From Nitrospinota bacterium (GTDB lineage Bacteria > Tectomicrobia > Entotheonellia > J063), in contig RFHZ01000097.1 of NCBI GenBank assembly GCA_003696125.1, positions 1-5,685 of the forward strand: 5,685 nucleotides of DNA, written 5' to 3'. Positions 1-5,158 of this stretch are shown in pieces. The notes below the pieces were generated by a model. It was not told the origin of the DNA and made no database searches. It was given only the letters and a program-made list of their open reading frames with translations. A program made the translations under genes and the position numbers. Each line of letters opens with the position of its first letter. Position 1 is the stretch's first letter.

Positions 1-840
1 CTTCTCGTTGGAGAGGAGGGAGACGCGTTTCAGGGCCCCTAAAAGCATCTCGCGGTTGAGGAGTGCCCGCTTCTCGTATCCGCGAGGGATCACCTGTTCG
101 TAAGGGGGAAATTGTCCTTCGATGAGACGGCTGGTGAGGAGCACATCATCCTTCTTAAAGATGAGATGGCTGCCGGCGACACCCAGGAACGAGGTCTCCT
201 CTTCCCCCTTGCTCTCCTCCAACAGCTTTCGGATCTCTTCCAGCGCCTTTTTCGGTACAATAACCTCCTGCGGGGTGGGTATCCCGGCATGGGGTCGCCT
301 GATGTACGCCAGCCGGTGCCCATCACTGGAGACCATCCGCATCTCGTCGTCGTGTAAGGCAAACAGGGCACCCTTGAGGGCAAACCGGGTCTCGTCTTGC
401 GAGATGGAGAAGATGGTCTTCCCGATCATCTCGCGGAAGGTCTGGTCGTTAATCTCTATGCCATCCTTTTCCTCCGAAGAGGGGAGAGGGGGGAAATCGT
501 CTCCCCGCAGACTGGGGATTTTGAAGACAGCCCGGTCAGCGGTGAGTTGCACCCAGTTATTCTCCAGCGCGGTCAGGGTGATCGGGGTCTCGGAGGAGAG
601 TTCTCGCACGATGTCATAGGTCTGTCTGGCGGCAAGGGCCAGGCTGCCAGGGGTGATGGTCTCTGCGGCCAGCGTACCACGAAAGCCGAGTTCCAAATCG
701 GTGGCACTGATCCGCACCTCTTCTGCCGTGGCTTCCAGGAGGAAATGGGTGAGGATCGGAGTGGTGTTCCTCCGTTCCACGATCGATTGGATACGGTGTA
801 AACCTTTGAGAAAATCTTCTCGGGTAATGGTGATTTCCAT
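1..840 (-). CDS. dnaN: DNA polymerase III beta subunit (sliding clamp), 3' end cut by window
   Basis: This is the ring-shaped processivity clamp that tethers the replicative polymerase to DNA. The minus strand reads 280 uninterrupted codons from an ATG at 840 to the window edge; the family is about 370 residues, so roughly 90 C-terminal residues are missing. The protein begins MEITITREDFLKGL. Clamp hallmarks are GDDFP at residues 114-118, SSDGHRLA at 171-178, EGQFPPYEQVIP at 241-252 and RVSLLSNEK at 272-280, all close to E. coli DnaN (TDGHRLA, DGRFPDY, LSNEK). Residues 1 to about 120 form the first clamp fold, about 130-245 the second, and the third has just begun. A purine-rich Shine-Dalgarno-like stretch lies about 12 nt upstream. 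The gene is transcribed away from the origin next to it. I could not assign its promoter, because the upstream DNA is the AT-rich unwinding region. Confidence 0.97.
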   Translation of the reverse strand, partial: MEITITREDFLKGLHRIQSIVERRNTTPILTHFLLEATAEEVRISATDLELGFRGTLAAETITPGSLALAARQTYDIVRELSSETPITLTALENNWVQLTADRAVFKIPSLRGDDFPPLPSSEEKDGIEINDQTFREMIGKTIFSISQDETRFALKGALFALHDDEMRMVSSDGHRLAYIRRPHAGIPTPQEVIVPKKALEEIRKLLEESKGEEETSFLGVAGSHLIFKKDDVLLTSRLIEGQFPPYEQVIPRGYEKRALLNREMLLGALKRVSLLSNEK

Positions 841-851
841 TTTCTCTTACG

Positions 852-859
852 TCCTCTCT
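852..859 (-). promoter_or_regulatory. dnaN ribosome binding site
   Basis: On the minus strand the sequence AGAGAGGA precedes the ATG at 840 by 11 nt. It supports this ATG as the dnaN start, although the spacing is on the long side. Confidence 0.55.
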
Positions 860-867
860 CCAGCCGG

Positions 868-894
868 TTAACTATTTTTACTATTTTAAAAAAT
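868..894. other. Candidate DNA unwinding element
   Basis: This 27-bp tract has only two C residues and no G, made of short A and T runs. It lies between dnaN and the trinucleotide motif, which is where the melted segment sits in origins of the Bacillus type. A dnaN promoter may overlap it: TAAAAT on the minus strand at 883-888 resembles a -10 element but has no good -35. Confidence 0.65.
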
Positions 895-905
895 GAGAAA
901 GATCG

Positions 906-917
906 TAGTAGTAGTAG
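906..917 (+). other. DnaA-trio element
   Basis: Four consecutive TAG triplets are seen; read 3' to 5' on this strand they are GAT repeats, the DnaA-trio consensus known from Bacillus subtilis and many other bacteria. They are separated from two abutting DnaA boxes (922-939) by a 4-bp GC spacer (918-921) and followed on the other side by the AT-rich tract. The order box-box, GC spacer, trios, AT-rich DNA matches the described basal unwinding system, in which DnaA spreads from double-stranded boxes onto one strand. Confidence 0.75.
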
Positions 918-921
918 GGGC

Positions 922-939
922 TGTGGATAATGTGGATAA
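922..939 (-). other. Two abutting DnaA boxes beside the trio
   Basis: Two perfect 9-mers TGTGGATAA lie head to tail with no spacer (922-930 and 931-939). They point toward the trio and AT-rich tract, so they are the best candidates for the anchoring boxes from which DnaA loads onto single-stranded DNA. Confidence 0.9.
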
Positions 940-962
940 CTTTGTAATCCCCGTTTTTTCAA
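931..962 (+). repeat. Left copy of a 32-bp imperfect direct repeat in oriC
   Basis: It matches 1229-1260 at 29 of 32 positions in the same orientation. It begins with a TGTGGATAA box and ends in a six-T tract followed by CAA. Confidence 0.8.
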
Positions 963-982
963 TGCCTTATAAGGGAGGGGGC

Positions 983-1014
983 TGTGGATAAAGTTGTGGA
1001 TAACCTGTGGATAA
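983..1014 (-). other. Three DnaA boxes, minus orientation
   Basis: Perfect boxes at 983-991, 995-1003 and 1006-1014 have starts 12 and 11 bp apart, about one helical turn, so they face the same side of the helix. The last is the left half of an inverted repeat with the box at 1023. Confidence 0.9.
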
Positions 1015-1033
1015 CTTCCGAGTTATCCACAGG
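1004..1033. repeat. Inverted repeat at the point where box orientation flips
   Basis: CCTGTGGATAAC (1004-1015) and its exact complement (1022-1033) are 12-bp arms around a 6-bp spacer. All boxes to the left (922-1014) read one way and all boxes of the central cluster read the other way, so this is the symmetry axis of the main array. Confidence 0.85.
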
Positions 1034-1094
1034 CTCAAGTTATCCACAAGTTATCCACAGGGTTATCCACAAGTTATCCACAGGGTTATCCACA
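1023..1094 (+). other. Six DnaA boxes, plus orientation
   Basis: Perfect TTATCCACA boxes start at 1023, 1040, 1051, 1063, 1074 and 1086. The last five follow alternating 11- and 12-bp steps, close to helical phasing. This is the densest part of the origin and probably nucleates an ordered DnaA assembly (inference). Confidence 0.92.
1048..1093 (+). repeat. Perfect 23-bp tandem repeat, two copies
   Basis: Bases 1048-1070 and 1071-1093 are identical. Each unit holds essentially two DnaA boxes separated by GGG and begins AAG. Bases 1037-1047 repeat the first 11 bases of the unit, which suggests that the array grew by unit duplication. Confidence 0.9.
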
Positions 1095-1202
1095 GGCTAA
1101 GCTATTGAAAAGAAAGGGAAATTATGTATCTATTTGATTTGTAAGGCGTTAGAAATCCCTCTTTTTCCCCGCATCAAAAGAACAAAATCACCATCTTTTT
1201 GC
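1095..1202. other. Box-free AT-rich spacer between the origin sub-clusters
   Basis: About 108 bp, AT-rich for most of its length with A and T runs, separates the main box array from the right-hand group. I see no perfect DnaA box and no convincing gene. It could be a second melting region or a bending or architectural-protein site; no clear IHF site was found. Confidence 0.45.
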
Positions 1203-1239
1203 AGTTATCCACAGGATTATCCACATCCTGTGGATAACT
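1203..1239. other. Detached three-box cluster within a 14-bp inverted repeat
   Basis: Boxes lie at 1205-1213 (+), 1217-1225 (+) and 1229-1237 (-). AGTTATCCACAGGA (1203-1216) and its exact complement (1226-1239) form 14-bp arms, and the 9-bp spacer between them is itself a perfect DnaA box. The three starts are 12 bp apart. Confidence 0.9.
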
Positions 1240-1260
1240 TTTTAATGCCCCTTTTTTCAA
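1229..1260 (+). repeat. Right copy of the 32-bp imperfect direct repeat in oriC
   Basis: This is the second copy of the repeat at 931-962, with three substitutions. It marks the right end of the box-containing region and is the only right-side box in the left-cluster orientation. Confidence 0.8.
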
Positions 1261-1454
1261 AGAGTTATACAATCCATTCCCCTCACCAATCCCCCATCCC
1301 GGGGAAAAGCCTCTCTCGGCCAGGAGGAGAGAAAGAGACTTTAATAGATAGCTTAAAATCAGTTCATTATAGCAAATACCTGGTCCCGGAGCAATAAAAT
1401 TGTTGCCGGGTCCGGCACAGGGTTTGCACTCCGGGATAAGAGGGGGAGTTGTCG

Positions 1455-1483
1455 TTGATCTTCCTCCCCGGGTGAGGTAAGAT
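1455..1483 (+). promoter_or_regulatory. Candidate promoter for the MFS gene
   Basis: TTGATC (1455-1460) and TAAGAT (1478-1483) are separated by 17 bp, each matching the sigma-70 consensus at four of six bases. The predicted start of transcription would be about 40 nt before the GTG at 1532. The spacer contains a short imperfect inverted repeat (CCTC/GAGG). Confidence 0.4.
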
Positions 1484-1518
1484 GGGAAGGGCTCGAGAAC
1501 GAGAAGGACAACCCTAGC

Positions 1519-1525
1519 AAAGGAG
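1519..1525 (+). promoter_or_regulatory. Ribosome binding site of the MFS gene
   Basis: AAAGGAG ends 6 nt before the GTG at 1532. This strong site decides the choice of the GTG start. Confidence 0.8.
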
Positions 1526-1531
1526 ACGAGC

Positions 1532-2710
1532 GTGGAAACCCGTCCTCAAAAGCGAGGAGCCTTCGTACTGCTCAGCATCGCCCACTTCTTTAACGATGCC
1601 GCCTCCAGTTTTCTCTCCCCCCTGCTCCCCCTGCTGGTACAGAAACTCCACCTCTCCCTGACCCTGGCCGGGTCCCTGGCCTCCTTCTACTCCTTAAACT
1701 CCTCCTTTTTACAACCGGTCGCCGGGATGATCGCCGATAACCTGCAGGGACGCTATTTTATCCTGGGAGGACCGTTGATTGCGATCGGGTTCATGAGCCT
1801 GCTCGGTCTTGTTCCTTCCTATCCGGTGGCCGTGCTCTGCGTTTTGCTGGCCGGGATAGGCTCGGCAATGTTCCACCCCCAGGCGGTCTCCACCGCCGGT
1901 GCCCTGGTAAAAGAGCAGCGAGGCTTCGGCATCTCCCTCTTCCTGCTGGGGGGAAACCTGGGGATGGCCCTGGGACCGGTCTATATCATCAGCGTTGTCT
2001 CTCTGGTCGGCCTGCAGCGGGCATGGATCGCCGCCCTTCCGGGAATAATCACCGTGGCACTGCTCTACCTCTTCTTCCCCAAAACAGCAGGGGGAGGGGG
2101 GAAAGGGCAGGTGATGCGGATAAAAGAGGCCTTCCTTCCCCACTGGAAACCCCTCCTTCTCCTCTCCTTCCTGGTGATCCTGCGCTCACTGATCCAGCAG
2201 GGGATGAACACCTTTCTCCCCTTGCTCCTGACGACGCAGGGACGTTCCTTATTCGCCGGTGGGCTGGCCCTCAGCCTCTTCTCCCTGGCCGGGGCCGGCG
2301 GAGGGTTGCTGGGGGGATACGGGTCGGATCGCTGGGGGAGGCGGACCATCATCATCCTCTCCAACCTCTGCATCACCCCCTTTCTCTTCGGCTTTTTTCA
2401 GAGCCAGGGCCTGCTCTCTATGATCTTCCTGGCCCTGGCCGGCATGGCGGTCAAGGCGACCAATCCGGTGGTGGTTGCCTTTGCCCAGGAACTGGTGCCG
2501 GAGAGGGCCGGTACCGCCTCCAGTCTGGTCATGGGGTTTAGCTGGGGTTTTGCCGGTATCGCCCTTACCGGCTTGGGAAAACTCGCCGATATCCTGGGGA
2601 TCGCCCATGCCCTGCAACTGCTCATGCTCTTGCCGCTGGTGGCCGTGCTGGCAGCCTGCTTTCTCCCCCGCACGGCCAGGGAGACGGAAAAGGTCTTGAC
2701 ACAGCGTTAG
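1532..2710 (+). CDS. Major facilitator superfamily exporter, fosmidomycin-resistance (Fsr)-like
   Basis: This is an inner-membrane secondary transporter of 392 residues, the usual size for a 12-helix MFS protein. The start is a GTG with a strong AAAGGAG site. After a short basic N-terminus comes AHFFNDAASSFLSPLLPLL (18-35), which resembles the HFLND...LLPLL opening of E. coli Fsr. Other signs are QPVAGMIADN (61-70, motif-A loop), MFHPQA (113-118, matching the FHPE/FHPQ signature of Fsr-like proteins), GGNLGMALGP (140-149) and a second motif-A loop GGYGSDRWGRR (261-271) opening the C-terminal half. A glycine-rich, basic cytoplasmic linker (about 184-200) separates the halves. Family knowledge suggests proton-driven drug or metabolite efflux; the substrate cannot be read from sequence. 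It is transcribed away from oriC and converges on the DMT gene, with stops 3 bp apart. Confidence 0.92.
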   Translation: METRPQKRGAFVLLSIAHFFNDAASSFLSPLLPLLVQKLHLSLTLAGSLASFYSLNSSFLQPVAGMIADNLQGRYFILGGPLIAIGFMSLLGLVPSYPVAVLCVLLAGIGSAMFHPQAVSTAGALVKEQRGFGISLFLLGGNLGMALGPVYIISVVSLVGLQRAWIAALPGIITVALLYLFFPKTAGGGGKGQVMRIKEAFLPHWKPLLLLSFLVILRSLIQQGMNTFLPLLLTTQGRSLFAGGLALSLFSLAGAGGGLLGGYGSDRWGRRTIIILSNLCITPFLFGFFQSQGLLSMIFLALAGMAVKATNPVVVAFAQELVPERAGTASSLVMGFSWGFAGIALTGLGKLADILGIAHALQLLMLLPLVAVLAACFLPRTARETEKVLTQR

Positions 2711-2713
2711 CGG

Positions 2714-3610
2714 CTATAAGACCAGCCAGATGCCGAGGACGGTGAGGAGGATGCCGAGGACGATCGGCCAGGTCAGCTCCTCTTTGAGGATCAGGAGGGA
2801 GAGGGGAGCGCCAAAGAGGGGGGAGGTGGCGCTAAAGATGGCCGCCTTGGCCGCACCGGCATAGCGAAGAGCGGTGAGGTAGAGGAGACTGCCGATGCCG
2901 GTGCTCAAGGCACCGGAAAGGGCGAGGATAAGGAACAGACGCTTGTCGTAAACCCGCAGATAGGGATCCTTTTTCTGGGAGAGAGAGGCGAGAAGGGCCA
3001 GAATACAGGTGGCTGCCGGCATGCGCAGGGCATTGGCCGTGATGGTATCCAGGTCGAGGAGACTGACCTTGAGCAGGATGATGGAGAGGCTCCAGCAGAG
3101 AGAGGCGAGAAGGGCGAACAAGACCCCCTTGCGATGCAGGGCAGAGGGGAGGAGAGCAGGGGAGGAGGGAAGCGCCCGGGGAGGAATGGATAAGGGATAG
3201 ATCCCGGCGATCACGAGCACGGCTCCCACCCCCAGACGCCAGGTAAAAGGTTCCTCCAGGAAAAGGGTGGCCAGGAGCAGGGTAAAGAGGGGATAGGTGC
3301 TGGAGAGGGGAAGGCTTTTAGATACGCCGAGGAGCGCCATGCTCTGGTAGTAGAGCGTATCCCCGATGGCCAGGCTGAAGAAGACAGAGAGGAGGAGGAG
3401 AAAGAGAGAGAGGGGTGGAGTGGTGAACAGGCGGTCAACCTGGCCAAAGAGGGGGAGGAGGAGCAGGAAGAAGAGGGAGGCAAAACAACACCGAATCAGG
3501 TTGAGCATGAGGGCATCCAGTTTGGTCATCTGGGTCTTGAGCATGATGCTGTCGCAGGCCCAGATGAGGGCACACCCCAGTCCGCTTGCGGCACCGATCC
3601 ACTCTACCAC
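2714..3610 (-). CDS. DMT-superfamily permease with two EamA domains
   Basis: This is a 298-residue integral membrane protein, almost wholly hydrophobic, with about ten predicted helices. It has two homologous halves: EamA repeat 1 at about residues 6-138 and repeat 2 at about 162-298. The duplication is visible in matching segments GVSKSLPLSSTYPLFTLLL...LEEPFTW (95-124) and GAAKAAIFSATSPLFGAPL...LKEELTW (252-281), each followed by a glycine-rich helix ending in G(I). The family exports or imports metabolites such as amino acids; the substrate is unknown. The start is a GTG at 3610 with AGGAGG 10 nt upstream. A good promoter lies at 3688-3716 on the minus strand. The gene runs against the replication fork expected from oriC. 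A 13-bp direct repeat (2729-2741, 2750-2762) encodes a repeated VLGI segment in the last helix. Confidence 0.92.
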   Translation of the reverse strand: MVEWIGAASGLGCALIWACDSIMLKTQMTKLDALMLNLIRCCFASLFFLLLLPLFGQVDRLFTTPPLSLFLLLLSVFFSLAIGDTLYYQSMALLGVSKSLPLSSTYPLFTLLLATLFLEEPFTWRLGVGAVLVIAGIYPLSIPPRALPSSPALLPSALHRKGVLFALLASLCWSLSIILLKVSLLDLDTITANALRMPAATCILALLASLSQKKDPYLRVYDKRLFLILALSGALSTGIGSLLYLTALRYAGAAKAAIFSATSPLFGAPLSLLILKEELTWPIVLGILLTVLGIWLVL

Positions 3611-3620
3611 GCTGCCCTAT

Positions 3621-3626
3621 CCTCCT
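3621..3626 (-). promoter_or_regulatory. Ribosome binding site of the DMT gene
   Basis: AGGAGG on the minus strand stands 10 nt before the GTG at 3610. A full-consensus site supports this non-ATG start. Confidence 0.75.
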
Positions 3627-3687
3627 CTCTCCATCCCCTCTGGAGTCTTCAACGTTACCCTACACTCTTCATAGAGGAACGGTCTTC

Positions 3688-3716
3688 ATTATCCCGGACG
3701 GGAAGCGACGGGTCAA
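3688..3716 (-). promoter_or_regulatory. Promoter of the DMT gene
   Basis: On the minus strand TTGACC (3716-3711) and GATAAT (3693-3688) are 17 bp apart, five of six consensus bases in each. Transcription would start near 3681, giving a leader of about 70 nt. A short palindrome TCCCG-GA-CGGGA (3692-3703) overlaps the spacer and the edge of the -10, and could be an operator. Confidence 0.65.
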
Positions 3717-3743
3717 GAGGGGGAGAGAAATTCCGGGTTTTTC

Positions 3744-3773
3744 TTGACAAACGGTCTTGCGGTCTGCTATTTT
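3744..3773 (+). promoter_or_regulatory. Promoter of the hisZ-purA operon
   Basis: A perfect -35 TTGACA (3744-3749) is followed after 18 bp by TATTTT (3768-3773), preceded by TGC, an extended -10. Transcription would begin near 3780, about 50 nt before the ATG of hisZ. Its -35 stands back to back with that of the divergent DMT promoter, 27 bp apart. Confidence 0.7.
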
Positions 3774-3779
3774 CTACCG

Positions 3780-3796
3780 CTGCCCTTGCAGGGTAG
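3780..3796 (+). promoter_or_regulatory. Hairpin at the predicted 5' end of the hisZ mRNA
   Basis: CTGCCCT (3780-3786) pairs with AGGGTAG (3790-3796), a 7-bp stem with one G-U pair and a 3-nt loop. It sits where the transcript is predicted to begin and may protect the 5' end or be a regulatory structure. No U-run follows, so it is not an intrinsic terminator. Confidence 0.35.
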
Positions 3797-3831
3797 AGAG
3801 GACAGAGAGCGGACACCATAGGATAGTTATC

Positions 3832-5145
3832 ATGCTTTCCCGTACGGAAATTCCCAAGGGGGTAAAAGCCCTCCTGCCGGTACAGGCGGCCCAAAAACGC
3901 GAGATCGAAAACCGCCTCCTCTCCGTTTTCTTTCGGTGGGGATTCCAGGAGATCATTACCCCGGCTTTCGAGTATTACGATGTCTTGGCACCCTGCCTGG
4001 GAGCGGATTTTGAAGACCAGACGATCAAGGTGGTGGACCGCGAAAGCGGTCGGCTCTTGGTCTTACGTCCCGATATTACCCCCCAGATCGCCCGGATTGC
4101 CGCCACCGTCCTCAAAGATCATCCTAAACCTCTCCGTTTCTGCTATTCCAGCAATGTCTTTCGTCATCACTACCCCCAGGTGGCTCGCCAGCAGGAGTTT
4201 TATCAGGCCGGTGTGGAACTGATCGGGCTCGACCTCCCAGAGGCCGATGTCGAGATGATCGCCATTGCGGTGGAATCGATGAAAGAGGCGGGGCTGGTCG
4301 ATTTCAAGATCGCGGTAAGCCAGGTCGAGTATGTGCGAGGCCTGCTCAAGGAGCTGGGATTGAGTCGGGAGAAAGAGGAAAAGATCAAGACGGCCCTGCG
4401 CAAAAAAGACCGATCAGGGTTAGAGACGCTCCTCCAGGAGTTCGACCTCTCCGATGCCCAGCGGAACGTCCTGTTGGAGCTTCCCACCCTCTTTGGCAAA
4501 GAAGAGGTCTTTGCCCGGGCCGAGGCGCTGGCCAATAACCCCGGGTCCCGGGCCGCCCTGGAGAACCTGGTGCGCGTGTACGAGATGCTCCAGGTCTATG
4601 GACTGGAGGAGTACATCCTGCTTGATCTGAGCGAGATTCGGGGTTTCGATTACTATACCGGTGTCGTTTTTGAGGGGTTTACCAGCCATCTCGGCTATGG
4701 CATCTGCAGTGGGGGACGCTATGACCACCTCATCGGCAAATTCGCCGAAGAATGCCCTTCGACCGGTTTTGCCATCGATATCGAGCGGCTGATCCTGGCC
4801 TTAGAGAAGCAGGGCACCTTCCGACCGGGAAAGGCGGTCGATTTCTTGATCATCGATTTTTCCCCGGATAAACGCAACGCGTTACGGATTGCCAAGGAGC
4901 TCCGGGCACGAGGGTTCAGGGTGGCTCGTGATATCATCCGGCGGGAGCTGGCCGGCTCCCTCGCCTATGCCCGGCAGATGCGCATCGCCCAGGGGATCAT
5001 CCTGGGAACACCGGGGCTGGCCGCAGATGAAGTATTGCTCAAAGAGATCGATCCACCGGAGAGAGAGGTAAAGGTGAAGATGGATCAGATCGTTGCTTTT
5101 GTAGAAAGTCAGAGAGGGAAACAGGGGGACCCTCCACGCAGATAA
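3832..5145 (+). CDS. hisZ: ATP phosphoribosyltransferase regulatory subunit (HisRS paralogue)
   Basis: HisZ binds short-form HisG to make the ATP phosphoribosyltransferase complex that starts histidine synthesis in the cytoplasm; it is also involved in histidine feedback. I choose the ATG at 3832 (437 residues): an in-frame TTG at 3757 lies inside the promoter, and the conserved sequence starts at [13 protein letters not shown]. It has the class II synthetase fold: motif 1 near PAFEYYDVL (44-52), motif 2 from [11 protein letters not shown] (78-88) to FRHHYPQ (110-116), [13 protein letters not shown] (270-282), GGRYDHL (294-300) and motif 3 [10 protein letters not shown] (311-320). RPDITPQ instead of RPEGT and FRHH instead of FRHE point to HisZ, not an active histidyl-tRNA synthetase. 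Residues about 336-425 look like the anticodon-binding domain. The Shine-Dalgarno site is weak (AGGA, 8 nt before the ATG). purA follows after 13 bp. Confidence 0.9.
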   Translation: MLSRTEIPKGVKALLPVQAAQKREIENRLLSVFFRWGFQEIITPAFEYYDVLAPCLGADFEDQTIKVVDRESGRLLVLRPDITPQIARIAATVLKDHPKPLRFCYSSNVFRHHYPQVARQQEFYQAGVELIGLDLPEADVEMIAIAVESMKEAGLVDFKIAVSQVEYVRGLLKELGLSREKEEKIKTALRKKDRSGLETLLQEFDLSDAQRNVLLELPTLFGKEEVFARAEALANNPGSRAALENLVRVYEMLQVYGLEEYILLDLSEIRGFDYYTGVVFEGFTSHLGYGICSGGRYDHLIGKFAEECPSTGFAIDIERLILALEKQGTFRPGKAVDFLIIDFSPDKRNALRIAKELRARGFRVARDIIRRELAGSLAYARQMRIAQGIILGTPGLAADEVLLKEIDPPEREVKVKMDQIVAFVESQRGKQGDPPRR

Positions 5146-5151
5146 AAGGAG
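5146..5151 (+). promoter_or_regulatory. Ribosome binding site of purA
   Basis: AAGGAG directly follows the hisZ stop codon and lies 7 nt before the purA ATG. The tight packing argues for co-transcription with hisZ. Confidence 0.8.
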
Positions 5152-5158
5152 AGGAAGG

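Larger units (their letters stand above)
868..1260. other. Chromosomal replication origin (oriC)
   Basis: This gene-free DNA next to dnaN holds 14 exact copies of the DnaA box. TGTGGATAA starts at 922, 931, 983, 995, 1006 and 1229; TTATCCACA starts at 1023, 1040, 1051, 1063, 1074, 1086, 1205 and 1217. The boxes form a left group reading toward dnaN, a central group reading the other way, and a separate group of three about 110 bp further right. An AT-rich tract and TAG trinucleotides lie at the dnaN end. Density of perfect boxes, proximity to dnaN and the unwinding motif together make an origin the only reasonable reading. That initiation really occurs here is inference. Confidence 0.93.
1261..1531. 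other. Leader and spacer between oriC and the MFS gene
   Basis: No further perfect DnaA boxes and no credible gene are seen. It holds a weak palindrome at 1404-1417 (TGCCGG, 2-bp spacer, CCGGCA), an AT-rich patch around 1340-1400, and a candidate promoter at 1455-1483 followed by the Shine-Dalgarno site of the transporter gene. Confidence 0.5.

Noticed and set aside
122-619. A 165-codon plus-strand frame opposite dnaN
   Set aside because: It is an antisense shadow of the sliding-clamp gene, which shows all family motifs on the minus strand.
573-962. A 129-codon minus-strand frame spanning the dnaN start and the origin
   Set aside because: It overlaps the unambiguous dnaN frame and covers the DnaA-trio and two DnaA boxes; the product has no recognisable features.
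1023-1094. A CRISPR-like or satellite repeat array
   Set aside because: The repeating unit is the DnaA box with 2-3 bp separators, not repeats with unique spacers; it is an origin iteron-like array.
922-1237. A plasmid iteron origin
   Set aside because: The repeats are canonical chromosomal DnaA boxes next to dnaN with an unwinding motif, and no plasmid rep gene is present.
1313-1340. Hairpin of CTCTCT with GGAGAG as a possible terminator
   Set aside because: The stem is short with a large loop and no T-run follows on the plus strand; there is also no gene upstream for it to end.
1134-1397. An 87-codon plus-strand open frame inside the origin region
   Set aside because: It runs through three DnaA boxes and their inverted repeat, shows no recognisable family, and is compositionally like the non-coding DNA. 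It is a chance frame.
2023-2541. A 172-codon plus-strand frame within the MFS gene
   Set aside because: It is an out-of-frame shadow, rich in Pro, Gly and Arg, of a clear transporter.
3757-3831. Upstream in-frame TTG start that would add 25 residues to HisZ
   Set aside because: The TTG lies between the -35 and -10 of the probable promoter, has no Shine-Dalgarno site, and the added residues do not resemble HisZ N-termini.
3780-3831. A histidine-codon attenuator leader before hisZ
   Set aside because: No short leader peptide with a run of His codons and no terminator hairpin with a T-run is present; only a single small hairpin is seen.
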